From the NCBI RefSeq assembly GCF_900963305.1, contig NW_021780168.1, positions 374,501 through 438,500 on the forward strand: 64,000 nucleotides of DNA. The letters are read 5' to 3'. The stretch is from Echeneis naucrates (taxonomy: Eukaryota; Chordata; Actinopteri; Carangiformes; Echeneidae). The notes beneath the pieces were generated by a model that saw only the letters and a program-made list of their open reading frames with translations, did no database searches and had not been told where the DNA came from. The position numbers and the translations under genes are program-made. Positions 8,297 to 18,810 of this stretch are shown in pieces. Each line of letters starts with the position of its first letter. Positions within the stretch are counted from its first letter, which is position 1.

Positions 8297-11221
8297 ATGG
8301 ATGTGTCAGAGGACAAAAAGCTGGACAAGGTGAGAGGTCAAACATCTTTCCTGATGCTCCAGACTGATTTAGAGGCTCGGCACACGGCAGGAAATGGAGA
8401 ACAAATATTAAACCAATATCTCCTGTAGCTGGAAATGATTTAATCTCTTTGGGCAGAGAAAGAGGAAAGGACAGAAACTGAAACTATTGTTTACATTTTT
8501 TATAATGAGTGACAGACGAGTTTCTTTGTTACATCACAATAAGACTGAAGGCAGAGACACATACAGTTTCAGTCCAGTTTATTCCCTTACATTAAATTTT
8601 TTAAATCCAGACAAACATCATTTTGAGGTCACAATCAGCTGATTGATCAGCAGTCTGGCTTTCAGATGAACAGTTAGATTTCTGTCTGATCAGTTCTACC
8701 GTCTGATTTCCAACATGGCTGCTGCTTCTGTGCTTCAGTTCAGATTGACCTGTGTGTTGCTTATTTCCAGTCAAACTGATGATGTTTCTTTCTGGACCAC
8801 AGTCTCCACAGAGCTTCACACCTGAACTGAAAACTGAATCTACCAAAGTGTCATACAGGTAATTCAGCTGATGTCATCTCTGCAGTGTTGGTGGTCTCAT
8901 GGATGGTTCCTCCTCTTCACCTTCATGCTCAGTGTGCTCCTCTTAGACAGTGATATGGTGTTTGTGTGTCAGCTCATTCTACCTTCTGTGTCCTGCAGGT
9001 TCAGGTGTCCTTGTCCAGGTATGTTCCAGTGTTCTTTAACTGGACTGGTGTTTGTTGTTGATCAGGAGGCGGAGCTCCTCTACAACACTGTCCAGTGGGA
9101 TGAAAGCCGCCTCCAATCAGCTGGCAAGACGGCTGCTGGGCTGCTGTTCAATATCCACTGTGCTGAGGACGCTGTCTGTGAGCTCCACCTCCCACACTGT
9201 GAGACAGAAGATGGTGAGATAGAGATTAGTGCTTTTTAGAGCGATGATTAAAAGCCAACAGTCCTGTTATCTGTTCTAACAGCCCTGCTGTGATGACAGA
9301 CTTCCCATTCAGACTTTGTTTTATTAGTTAGTTAGTTTTATTTTGGACTTTAATCTCAGCCTGACAATGTTACAGTCACAGTACACTGACAGTAACAGAC
9401 CTTATTAAGGAACTCTGAAGAATTTAATAATTAATAAAGAAGTGACATTTTTCTCCTGACAAAATGCTGGAAAAGAAACTGTTTTCTAAGATTTAGATCA
9501 AAGGATGAGCTATTTCTATAGCAAGTTGATGTTGTCCGATGGTTCATCAAGAAGAATAGCTTGGATGTTCGGTAACAAACAAAGTCTGAACATCACAGAG
9601 ACAAACACTGATAGCTGACTGAATTTCCTGACGTTCCTGTCCTGGATATAGAATAAGACCATCACTATCGTTTTACAGAATGTGTCTCTGTTTTCCCAGC
9701 TCTCTCCTCTGAAGGTCTGCTGTCTGTCGTCCACATCACTGATGATGGAATGAGCTTCCTCAAACCTCTGGAAATCACAGACACTCATGTGATTGTGAAA
9801 GTCTCTCATCTATCTGCCTTTGGCCTCGTCAGGGATGCAGGACAGAAGCTAAGGGGGTTATTCACCAGAAAGAAACGCGTTTGTGGCCAACTTCTGCTGT
9901 TCCTCCGACCTCCGGCCAGAGACATTCAAATACTGGATGTGTTTCTCCTGCCAAGCAACCTCCCTTTGTCTGAGGTAAAGCTTTGTGTCATTGATTTTAA
10001 CTTATCAAACCTTCTCATACTGGGACTCCTAGAAACTGACATCTGAACTGTGAACCTTTAGATGTCTTCTGTTCATGTTAATTTCTGCCAGGCGGTTCAG
10101 CAGGTGTCACAAACAGCAGCTTAATGAGTCCAATTTAATCAAACAGTACAGAATGGAGCTTTAGATCAGGATCTTTGTGTGTGTTTTTCAAAATTAACTT
10201 TAATCTCCTTAAGCACTAATGATATAATGTTGCTGAAGGTTGCTGCCCAGCAAGATGATGCTGTTTACATCAAGATCTCTTCTGCCTGTAAACTGAAAGT
10301 TGGCGAAAGGTACATTGTCCGCTCTGATCCAGGGAAGTTTAAAATACAGCCTGAGGTGAGTCAAACCTCCATACACTTCTAACAGATATCAAAACCATAA
10401 AAATGTCCTTCTATTCGTCTGAAAGCTGCGTCACTGTTTGAAATAATTCTTGTTTTGCTCTTATTTTTATTCACTATCTGTTGTGTTGACTTTAGCATGC
10501 TAACGAGGTAGCTTCATCTAGTCACTAAGTAACATCTTGTTCCTGCAATTTGTCTCCTCTTTCACAGTCTGCTGTGTTTTACTCAAAATTTGGGGTAAAT
10601 TTCTTTCCAACATTTGAGGTCTTCCTGACTCCAAACATACAGACATTGACTTTGATGGTCAAACATGAAAAAGGAACAGAAGTGTGGAAACGCAGCATTC
10701 CTCTGCCAAGTAAAGGTTTCATCTTCCTCTATATAAAATAAATGAAGAAGTGACCCAATCATTGCTGTTGCAAAGATCCCAACAATCCTGTCTGTGTTAA
10801 AATAAAAAATTACACTGAAATCATCTGAAATCTGACATTATATCAGTGTTTTAAAGTGCTGGTTGTTATTGGTGATTACTAAATTAGTCTTTCATCTGGT
10901 TACCTGTTAGGTCCAAAAAGGAAAACTGTTCAAAACCCAGCTGACAAAAACTTCCAAGCAGAAGAGAAGCTGTGTGCTGTTCGGGCAGAATTCATTCAGA
11001 GAGTGTCTGACACTGTTCTCAACCAGCTTCTGGATAAACTGCTTGAGCGTGGTGTTATCAGTGATGCAGAAATGGAGTCAGCCAGAACAAAATCCAGAGC
11101 AGAAAAAGCCAAAGACGTGATCGACTCAGTAAGAAGAAAGGGAAGCGAAGCCAGCTCATTTCTGATTTCTGCTCTCTGTCAGCTGGATCCTTGTGTTTCC
11201 AGAGAGCTCTCATTAAGATGA
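8297..11221 (+). CDS. FIIND-CARD protein (CARD8/NLRP1 C-terminus-like), seven exons
   Basis: Inferred coding exons 8297-8329, 8803-8858, 8999-9213, 9700-9974, 10239-10355 (or from 10251), 10568-10709 and 10911-11221, all with GT-AG sites and matching phases, give about 382 aa. Residues about 12-280 form the FIIND. The ZU5 half has PGMFQCSLTGLVF, WDES and LPHCE. The UPA half starts at SVVHITDDGM. The His of SVVH lies exactly 27 residues before the Ser of SHLSAFG, the spacing I recall between catalytic His270 and Ser297 of human CARD8, so self-cleavage is plausible; P1 is Leu instead of Phe. A C-terminal CARD (EFIQRVSDTVLNQLLDKLLE...VIDSVRRKG) of about 90 aa recruits caspase-1/ASC-type partners in this family. 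No NACHT or LRR exon precedes it. The start has a good Kozak context (ACAATGG). AATAAA motifs lie at 11413-11437. Confidence 0.85.
8999..9213 (+). CDS. FIIND-CARD gene exon 3 (ZU5 subdomain)
   Basis: Encodes CPGMFQCSLTGLVF through LPHCETED, the core of the ZU5 half of FIIND. Acceptor TCCTGCAG, donor ATG/GTGAG, phases 2 in and 1 out. Confidence 0.82.
9700..9974 (+). CDS. FIIND-CARD gene exon 4 (UPA start and cleavage site)
   Basis: Carries the putative catalytic His (SVVHITDD) and the putative cleavage Ser (VSHLSAFG), followed by the UPA strands ending LPSNLPLSE. Acceptor TTTTCCCAG, donor GAG/GTAAAG. Confidence 0.82.
10911..11221 (+). CDS. FIIND-CARD gene last exon (CARD)
   Basis: After acceptor ACCTGTTAG it encodes a basic linker (PKRKTVQNPADKN) and a full CARD ending LDPCVSRELSLR and TGA. 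No frame breaks. Confidence 0.85.
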
Positions 11222-12688
11222 AGGCAAAGACACAAAGTCTCTGAGGATGGATGGAAATATTAACATGCAAAGTTTTGCTGTAAAGTCTCTTTTCTTAAGT
11301 AGTTAAGAACACATGTCTCCACCAGATCCCACAGTACTTTGGGCTCTGGGATTTATTTTCTGATTTTTAAATTTAAAATGTGTGTTTGTGTTTACTGTTG
11401 GGAGGAAGGAGAAATAAATAAATAAAGGAGAAATAAAGGTCCAACACAGGGCTAGTTATTGTTCAGTCAGATCCACAGCAGGCTGCCTTCCACTTCTCAC
11501 TTTTATTTTCATTCCTCCTTCAAATCTTTATTAATATGATTAAATATGTTTTTTTGCTGTTTCAAATCATTAATGCTTTGAGCTTTGATATTTAACTTTT
11601 CTATCCTTTTTTTATAAGCATTTTTAATGAACGGAGCAAATCTTCAAAGGCTCTTCATACTTTTTCATCTTTGATGTACTTCCACATACGTTCACCTAGA
11701 GACTCCATTCAAAATTTAAAATGTTCACAAAATCTTCAACTATTAAACTTGTCCACTTTCTGAAATCAAACAGTTTAAACCTTGTGCTCATTTCTGCTGT
11801 TTCTGACTTTATGATGGGTGTGTATTGGAAAGAATGTTCACAGCTGGAGTGGAGAGTCGAAAAAACCTCTTTAACTCATTCTATAATTTTTACTACTTTA
11901 GTTTACTTTACTACTTTACTACTACTTTAACTTGTGCTTGTCCAAATAATAAACAATGTTCTATGTTGCTCAAAGTGAGATTTACAGTTTACTTCATCCT
12001 CACACTACATGCTAATGTTAGCACAGTTGCACTGCCCCTTTCCTCTACATTGGTTTCTGTTTCCTCATCAGAGACTGGCAGCTGGACGAACATGTCAGGA
12101 TGGTCGGTGGTCTAAGGCTCCTTGAGAGATGTGTTTGCTTTCCCACTAAAACTTGAAAACGTATCTAAGTAATACTTCTACAGAGCTTTCAGTTGTCACC
12201 CTACCACTCCAAATGTGAAACTGAGTGTGCAAATATGGAATGATGCAATAACAGCCAAACAACTAGTTGAGTATGTGATTTTATTTATATTTAGCATGCA
12301 ATGTCTCAGTCTCTGCTGTCTGTTCCACAGAAGAACACGACAGCTCAGCGGGACTCCTCTCTCTCTGTGACACTGGATCTGTCTGTCTGTATCCATGTCA
12401 GAAACTTCATGCATGAAACACTCTGAACTTCTTTAAAACACGGTGGATTTATTGATATGAAAGTGTCCACCGGTCCACCAACCCACCATCGATATATTGT
12501 GATGGTGTGAAGAACATGTGAGCAGGAGAGCAGCTGCTTAAGTTTATGATGTGTTCAGGAAACAGTCAAAGCTCCATACACAACAACAGTCCTGCTTCTG
12601 TTTACCAAAAGGCTCCAAAGCCCACCCAGGGACCTGCTGTGTTTAGTTCACTTGTTGCTGTAATCTCCAACAAAGAGCTAAAGTCTTG
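11222..12688. other. 3' UTR then duplicated filler
   Basis: 11222-11445 is the likely 3' UTR, with clustered AATAAA. 11900-12110 contains a block also present at about 55235-55350, and its end (TTTCCTCATCAGAGACTGGCAG) also occurs near 53455. 12590-12635 resembles a decayed 3' half of tRNA-Asn with its flank. No further gene seen. Confidence 0.5.
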
Positions 12689-12761
12689 TGGAGAATGTGG
12701 GCATCGATCCCACTACCTCTCACATGCTAAGCTAGCGCTCTACCATTTGAGCTAATTCCCC
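12689..12761 (-). tRNA. tRNA-Ala (AGC)
   Basis: A 73-base minus-strand cloverleaf: acceptor GGGGAAT/ATTCTCC (one G-U pair), D-arm TAGCTCAAATGGTAGAGC, anticodon loop TTAGCAT, T-arm GTGGGATCGATGCCCAC. Identical in design to the copy at 24805. Appears intact. Confidence 0.9.
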
Positions 12762-12975
12762 AGCCATCAGCACATGTTCTCTAAATGAACCCAAAGTGGT
12801 ACCGTGATGCACATATATATCTTTATTTGCACGTGCACAATGTGATAATATACAGTGAAAGTATCTCCAGGAGTAAAATGATTAAATCACGACCTCAATC
12901 TGAATTGACAATCTCTGTATTATATCAGAGGCCCTTTGCGGTACATATACTTATCTTTATTAGCATTTGTATCTG

Positions 12976-13002
12976 TATATACACACACACAAACACATAC
13001 AC
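12976..13002. repeat. (CA)n microsatellite
   Basis: Short CA-rich run next to the THAP fragment. The matching position beside the 15619 copy is a (GT)n run on the opposite strand, as expected for two copies of one unit. Confidence 0.6.
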
Positions 13003-13004
13003 CA

Positions 13005-13090
13005 CGTTTTCCAGCCCTCATGGTTCTTGGGGAATCCATACATGTGGAAACCCTTCTCGGACTGATTGGAGCATCCAAACGCTGCACTCC
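13005..13090 (-). pseudogene. THAP-domain fragment
   Basis: Minus-strand reading gives AAFGCSNQSEKGFHMYGFPK, the N-terminal zinc-finger segment of a THAP domain. The upstream Met-Val-Cys start is not clean and the remaining Cys/His part is missing. It is followed by a (CA)n tract and sequence shared with the second THAP copy at 15619, so it is part of a repeat, probably a P-element/THAP-type transposon relic (inference). Confidence 0.55.
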
Positions 13091-13422
13091 TACATTAAAA
13101 CAAACCACTTTACCATCAACCTCACCTGCAGGATACACATTACACTTCCATTACCCTGGACTGATCACTGTAACTTTGTGTTATTGTTGTATCTGATAAG
13201 TTAAGGACCAGAAACTTTCTATAAAAGTGTATGAGCAGGTTAAAAAGTACTGAGACTTCCACCTGCAGTCTATCTAATGACCACCAGGGGGCGGCTCCAC
13301 TCTGTGACACAATGATCAATGTGATCAGCTGTTTGCTGAAAGGCTGTGAAGCCCACCAGAGACCTGCTGTGTTTAGTTCACTTGTTGCTGTGTGTAGTTG
13401 GAACAGCAGGCTGCAACATCAT

Positions 13423-13496
13423 GTCTCTGTGGGGCGATTGGTCAGCGCGTTTGGCTGTTAACTGAAAGGATGATGGTTTGAGTCCACCCATGGAAG
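13423..13496 (+). pseudogene. tRNA-Asn pseudogene
   Basis: 74-base copy retaining loop CTGTTAA but with substitutions in the D-arm, T-arm (GGTTTGAGTCC) and 3' acceptor strand (TGGAAG), so the acceptor stem no longer pairs well. Confidence 0.7.
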
Positions 13497-13539
13497 TGGT
13501 TTGTCTTATCCACTGGAATTATAGTGGACATGTGGAACC

Positions 13540-13615
13540 CCAAGATTTGATCTGGAGAAGGTGTATGACCGGGTTCACAGGGATGTTCTGGAGTATGGAG
13601 CCATCCCATCACTAT
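13540..13615 (+). mobile_element. RTE/Rex3-like LINE fragment
   Basis: Translates to DLEKVYDRVHRDVLEYG, the RT motif with the first catalytic Asp region (consensus DLEKAYDRVPR). A related fragment lies at about 53800. Confidence 0.5.
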
Positions 13616-13799
13616 ATGACAATAAGCTTCCCTTTCCCCGAGACAACTACAGGGTGTAACAGATGTACAGCTGTGGTGAGGACGGGTTACAGGTCTGTAG
13701 CTGGAGGACTTTGGCACCATCGGCCTGAGATCTACAGGATTTCTGGAAGGAAAACAAACATGAAAAGCACAAAGTTAAATTGTAGACACACAGTTGAAC

Positions 13800-13852
13800 T
13801 GCAATGGCCGGGAATCAAACCCAGGTCAACTGCTTGGAAGGCAGCTATGCAA
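13800..13852 (-). pseudogene. tRNA-Gly (TCC) 3' part
   Basis: Minus strand keeps the anticodon arm (GCTGCCTTCCAAGCAG), T-arm and 3' acceptor strand of tRNA-Gly(TCC). The D-arm and 5' strand are replaced by sequence (AACCAAGCAAAG) also found at about 15311. Confidence 0.7.
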
Positions 13853-14267
13853 ACCAAGCAAAGCTCCATATAGCAGATACCAGGTCCATCCACAGCTACT
13901 GATCAGCTGAAAGCTAAAAAACTGAGCAGAGTGCTGTGGACTTGAGTGAAACAGTGAAAGGATTTCCCCAACAAGCCTTTTGATCGTAGCTGTCGAATGT
14001 CATAAAGATGTTCTGTGGCTTAGCTGCTCACAGGGCCTGTTTCTGCAAACAGAAAATCACCGCACCTCCACTGATGTGATTCAGTTTTCAATTCCTCTGA
14101 TTCCTCAATCAACTGTTAGTAGAAACTGTGGCACCTTTGGCATTTCCTACAAGCTTTTTATCTCTCATTTCAGCATGCATGGTATAAAAGGTATTCAAGT
14201 GGGAGACCTAGAATCCATCATGTGTTAAACTGATGTTGTATGCAGGATCCAAAGGAATGGAGGCAAC

Positions 14268-14332
14268 TGGCAGTGGTGGGATTCAAACCCACGCCTCCGA
14301 AGAGAGTGGAGCCTTAATCAGGCACCTTGGAC
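14268..14332 (-). pseudogene. tRNA-Leu (AAG), 5'-truncated
   Basis: Carries the anticodon arm with AAG, the long variable arm (CTCTTCGGAG) and a clean T-arm (GTGGGTTTGAATCCCAC). The first about 17 bases are missing, so no acceptor stem is possible. Confidence 0.75.
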
Positions 14333-14394
14333 ACTTCAGAATGGGAATGACACCCACGTCACATTAGTACAAATAAGTACTTCCTGTGCTTGTT

Positions 14395-14466
14395 TAGCAA
14401 TGCTGGGGATTGCACCAAAGGACTCATACATGGAAAGCACACATTCTACCACTGAGCTACATTCCC
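14395..14466 (-). pseudogene. tRNA-Ala (TGC)-derived pseudogene
   Basis: Full-length relative of tRNA-Ala(TGC) with the anticodon changed to TCC, T-stem mismatches and a poor acceptor stem. Same lineage as 14810 and 16991. Confidence 0.68.
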
Positions 14467-14809
14467 TGTATGGTGTGGCAGATGAGATGATTGGATATCC
14501 TTCTTCCTGCTCTCAAAATACAAGTCAAAATAATTTTAATAAGAGTTTGGTCTAGACCTGCTCTATATGTACTTGATGTAACTTCATTATGATGTTTTGA
14601 CGTGAATTTAAAAAAAGAGGCCGAAACATTAGGAGTTTGCTTTTAAGTGGACTTCAATGGCTGCTGTTTTGTCATCACATGTACACTTGTGTTCACTTTG
14701 GTAATTTGGTAGGATGACTGCACAGGATAAATTGCTCCAAGCTGAGAGGATAGTTGAGAGATCAGGGTGTTGCACAAGATAAGTACTTGCTGTGCTTCAT
14801 TATCAACGC

Positions 14810-14881
14810 TGAAGATGACAGGGATTGAACGCAGGGCCTCATACAGGCAAAGCATGCACTCTACCACTGAGCTACATCCCC
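14810..14881 (-). pseudogene. tRNA-Ala (TGC) decayed copy
   Basis: Anticodon TGC, D-arm and T-loop are retained, but the acceptor 3' strand reads GTCATCTTCA and there is an anticodon-stem change. Flanks (14480-14900) are duplicated at 50230-50605. Confidence 0.7.
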
Positions 14882-15109
14882 TGGATGGTGCACAATGCCA
14901 GCTGGAAACTAATCACTAAACTGTAACAAAGGAAATGATCAATTTGCAGTCTGTGCTCTGATCATTGTAACTTTGTGTTATTGTTGTATCTGATAAGTTA
15001 AGCTGTACTTCTAATGACCACCAGGGGGCAGTTCCACTGGTTGGAAAAAGACTTCAGACTGCATCAAAGTCTATGGAGAGAACAACATCAAGTTCTGAGA
15101 TGCTGCTTG

Positions 15110-15180
15110 TGGCCAGTATGGGGATTGAGCCCATGACCTTGGTGTTATTAGCACCACGCTCTAACCTGCTGAGCTAACCG
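15110..15180 (-). pseudogene. tRNA-Ile (AAT), acceptor 5' end lost
   Basis: Strong match to tRNA-Ile(AAT): D-arm, loop CTAATAA and T-arm. The first three bases of the 5' acceptor strand are replaced by unrelated sequence. Confidence 0.72.
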
Positions 15181-15342
15181 TGTTTGTAGAAGTCTGCAGA
15201 AGTCTGAGATCATAACAGTGAAAACGTAACGTTCTCCCCCAACCTGTCAATGATCTGGATAGTCTTCGTGTCTCCTTCTGGTACAGCTTCAACTTTGGTT
15301 GAAGAGGTGAAACCAAGCAAAGCCCCAGATAGCAGATACCAG

Positions 15343-15396
15343 TCCCACTACCTCTCACATGCTAAGCGAGCGCTCTACCATTTGAGCTAATTCCCC
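15343..15396 (-). pseudogene. tRNA-Ala (AGC), T-arm missing
   Basis: First 54 bases of tRNA-Ala(AGC), including a perfect 5' acceptor strand and anticodon arm. The 3' end is replaced by the GCAGATACCAGT block seen next to other tRNA remnants. Confidence 0.7.
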
Positions 15397-15618
15397 TGTA
15401 CTGGCATGCAAGCTAAGCTTTGGGAAAAGGCCCCTTTAACAACCTCTGAGTTCACCATCAACAGGTTTCAAAGATATTTAGAAATCATTCACGATGGCCC
15501 TAAAGGCAGATATTTAGGATAATTCTAGCTGGAATAGCAGGCTGCAATCGGAAAGGTTCGTTCAGTTGTGTCATGGTTCATTGGTTACAACTAACATTTT
15601 GTAGATCAGTATCATACC

Positions 15619-15722
15619 ATGGTTGGCTGTGCAGCGTGTGGATGCTCCAATCAGTCCGAGAAGAGTTACAGCATGTATGGATTCCCCAAGAACCATGAGG
15701 GCTGGAAAAGGTGGATGGTAAT
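15619..15722 (+). pseudogene. THAP-domain N-terminal fragment
   Basis: Begins at an ATG and reads MVGCAACGCSNQSEKSYSMY then GFPKNHEGWKRWMV, matching the C2CH start of a THAP zinc finger (DNA-binding domain of THAP proteins and P-element transposases). It then runs into a (GT)n tract and the domain is not completed. It may be the first exon of a THAP transposon. Sister copy at 13005-13090 on the other strand. Confidence 0.6.
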
Positions 15723-15727
15723 GTGCG

Positions 15728-15752
15728 TTTGTGTGTGTGTGTGTGTATACAA
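15728..15752. repeat. (GT)n microsatellite
   Basis: Run of GTGTGTGTGTGTGTGT beside the THAP fragment. Confidence 0.7.
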
Positions 15753-16234
15753 GTACAAATGCAAGTATATGCACCATAAAGGGCCTCTGATATAATATAG
15801 AGATTGACAATTAAAAAGACGACGCGATTTAATCATTTTATTCCTGGAGATACTTTCACAGCTGCCAAAGTCGTGCGAACAAACTAGCAGACAATCGGTC
15901 ACCTGCCAAGATAAAAATATATATAATCACACTGTGCACGTACAAATAAAGAGCCGTATATGCATCATAATTATGGACCAGTAAAGTTGGTGACAGATAG
16001 AACATGATGTTACTTCATCAGTTAAGTTTGGTATATTTCATTAACATTTTGTTAGAGGCAGGTGGAAGGAATTTCAAAAGCTTTGTCACAGGTTCCTGCC
16101 ATAATTCTTTTTTTTTAATGTTTCTTTTCATTCTGATCTTTATTCAATCCTTCTTTATTGACAAGAAAGATCCAACATTAAGAACAGAACAGCTACACAC
16201 AAACAAAGGAATCATTAACAGCCCTTCAAGAAGG

Positions 16235-16275
16235 GGGACCAGAGGGTGTGTGCCAACTACAGGGTCATCACACAT
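16235..16275 (+). mobile_element. Small RTE-type LINE fragment
   Basis: GGACCAGAGGGTGTGTGCCA and the following TACAGGGTCATCACAC resemble the short stretch before the RT fingers in Rex3/RTE elements. Low information, hence low confidence. Confidence 0.35.
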
Positions 16276-16287
16276 CTGTGTGAAGCT

Positions 16288-16340
16288 GGCCCCCCACCCC
16301 ACGCAAAATTTCAGTGAAATTTTGCGTGGGGTGGGGGGCC
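16288..16340. repeat. Perfect 53-nt palindrome (26-bp arms, 1-nt centre)
   Basis: Left arm starts GGCCCCCCACCCC and the right arm ends GGGGTGGGGGGCC, with one unpaired G at 16314. Perfect pairing implies recent origin or an active hairpin. It is not inside a gene. Confidence 0.9.
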
Positions 16341-16990
16341 TTTGTGTTTCGTCTGTGCTGGTTTGTATGGTATTATTTTATAGGACATCCACAGGTCGCC
16401 CAGCCCGCCATGAATTCAAAATGGACCCAAAATGGTACCGTTCATTTGTACTCCTACGGTTTCATAGATATTACACATTTTAATTTCTGGTGATGGTGTC
16501 GCCCAGCCTGCCACGTTCTCTGAATGGACCTGAAGTGGTACAGTTCCTTTGTGCTAAATTGTGCCATAAAAAAAAGGTTTGTCTCTCTGCTAGATGAGTC
16601 CTAACAACAGCACTCAGCTGTGTCATATTTTAAGGCTGTGCAGATTACAGAGATTCTCCAACATGCTCTGTAGCTCCCCACCTGGGAAACTTGGTCCATG
16701 AAAGCAACCAACCGTCAGAGTCAGGCCGACCACAGAGCCTGTTCTCCTGATCAGCCTGTTCAGTCTCTGTGTGTCTCCCCTTTTGTTGCTGTCTGCTTTA
16801 GTTTAGTTTATTTGCACATTAGAAGGACACTGAAAAAGACTTCATGATAAAACACTGTGCAGGGGAAGTTAGAAGTCACAAAAGGTTTATGGAAATACTA
16901 AAAGCACCAAACTTTTCATTTTCACATTATTACTTTATTATTCTTCCTATAGTCTGGGGAAAAAAACTGCTAAATCTACCACGCCATGGA

Positions 16991-17062
16991 GGGGATGTAG
17001 CTCAGTGGGAGAGCGCATGCTTTGCATGTATGAGGCCCCGGGTTCAATCCCCGGCATCTCCA
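16991..17062 (+). tRNA. tRNA-Ala (TGC)
   Basis: 72-base cloverleaf with acceptor GGGGATG/CATCTCC (one G-U pair), anticodon loop TTTGCAT and T-arm CCCGGGTTCAATCCCCGG. All stems pair; the clearest functional tRNA in this mosaic. Confidence 0.93.
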
Positions 17063-17280
17063 CAACTTATCTTGTTTAAAACTTAGACAATTTTTACGAT
17101 AAGAGCAGAGGAGTATCTTACGAGTATCTCAACAGAGCCGGGCTTTGTTTGGGTGAGCTGGCTCGACAGTCGAAAGCTCCAACCAGAGATAACGAGTATC
17201 ACGATGTTATCAACTTGGTTTGTCGACCCAGGCTTTCCTCAGCAGGCTCTGTGCATGTCCACATAAAAAAGGGCTGTTTA

Positions 17281-17308
17281 CAGGGACCTTTAGATTTTCA
17301 GTCCAACG
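17281..17308 (-). pseudogene. tRNA-Phe anticodon-arm fragment
   Basis: Minus strand GTTGGACTGAAAATCTAAAG then GTCCCTG resembles the anticodon arm and variable loop of tRNA-Phe. Too short to be functional. Confidence 0.4.
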
Positions 17309-17534
17309 GAGGCAGACTGGGTACTCAGCACTAAAACAACATTTGAAATTTGCTTTACTTCCACTGCTAAGGAAAACTGCTGGGAATTAAAACAAGCAAG
17401 GTTAATACTGTACTGAAGATGTTCCCTCTTCAGCTAGTGCAGCTTCAGTATGGCATTGTTACTATTGTAATGATGTCATCTTCAAATACGACAAACTTTG
17501 GATAGTGAACAGCTAGCTGTTGCTAAAAAGCCAT

Positions 17535-17606
17535 TAGCAGAGGATGGTTTCGATCCATCGAACTCTGGGTTATGGGCCCAGCACGCTTCCGCTGCGCCAC
17601 TCTGCT
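17535..17606 (-). tRNA. initiator tRNA-Met (CAT)
   Basis: 72 bases with AGCAGAG/CTCTGCT acceptor pairing, the initiator hallmark anticodon stem GGG/CCC around CCCATAA, and the T-arm GATGGATCGAAACCATC. One variable-loop change (AGAGTTCG for AGAGGTCG). Two decayed copies lie at 51563 and 55158. Confidence 0.9.
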
Positions 17607-18810
17607 CATAGGACCCCCAAAGAGAAGCACTTGTACTAAAGGAAGTCGTCTGTGTTTCATAATTGAAATGATCAGTATTGTATTCTAAGAAGAAGTTGTT
17701 GTCTTTGTCAATCAGCACTGCCCCAACAAGTAGCACTTACAGAGTAAAGGAAGGAAAACTTCTGAAATCACCAACATTACCCCAACTAATAGCACTTACT
17801 GCTCTCACAACACAAGTCTGTGCTTCAGTTCGGGAAATGCTGATGACAAATTAAAACATTACACAACTAATCCTGCTGACTAATTTTTCCTCAATATTCC
17901 AACCAGGACAACCCCAAAGAGAAGATGTTGTTGAATCATCAATGTCTCTGATTGAAATGATGAGAGTTAGATTCTAAGAAGAAATGGCTCCCAAACCTCC
18001 CGTTGTGTTTGTCAGTCAGCACTGCTCCAACAAGTAGCACTTACTGAATTCAACAGTCAAGTTAGTGCTCAAGTTAAGGTAACATTTGTGACTTTCAAAC
18101 TACTTCCTTATCCCCCACCCCCCATATCATTGATAATATCTGCTGTCCTGGTGATTGAAGAAAAGAAGGAATGACATTTCTCATGTTTTTTGTCCAAATT
18201 CCATCCAGGACAACCCCAAAGAGAAGCACTTATGCATCAGACTTCATCAGTGTCTCTGACTGGAGTGATCTGAGTTAGATCTGAAGAAAACATGGCTCCA
18301 AGAATGAATGCTGTTTTTGTAAATTAACACTGAAAGGGGAAAAAGAGCAAAGAGCATCTCCTTTTCCTGTTCCATCAGTAACCATCAAAGGAGATGCTGA
18401 TTCTGTGATGTCACAAAGGTTCTAACGACATCACAGAGATCAAAGACTCCTCCCACTTTTTTGTCATGACCTCCACAGAGTGCACTCTGTTCATGAAGCT
18501 CAAAAGACAATCATGGTCCTGCCAGATACCTTTGAGTTCTGCAGACAGAAGCAACATCAAAACTGGAACTATTTGGACTGAACCTGGTTTGTCTGGATTA
18601 CCTCCCAGGTAGGCTTGGAGGTCTACCAGGTCCAATTCTCTCCAGATGTCCCCAAACACACGCTTCCCCTCCAGGTTTGTCATCTCAAGTATAATTCCCT
18701 CAAAAAGAGTTGGAAGCTGTGCTTCCTCACAACAAGAAGGTGCTGTTTCCTTTGAGGAGGAAACTATCTAGGCTGGAAAATGCTGAGAAATGCTGGCACC
18801 GGTGTGTGTG

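Noticed and set aside
9516-9809. 97-aa minus-strand frame
   Set aside because: Antisense to the UPA exon of the FIIND-CARD gene.
12785-13204. 139-aa frame across the THAP fragment region
   Set aside because: Runs through a CA microsatellite and antisense to the THAP remnant; no homology recognised.
16004-16483. 159-aa plus-strand frame
   Set aside because: Crosses the 53-nt palindrome and a LINE snippet; no domain or splice support.
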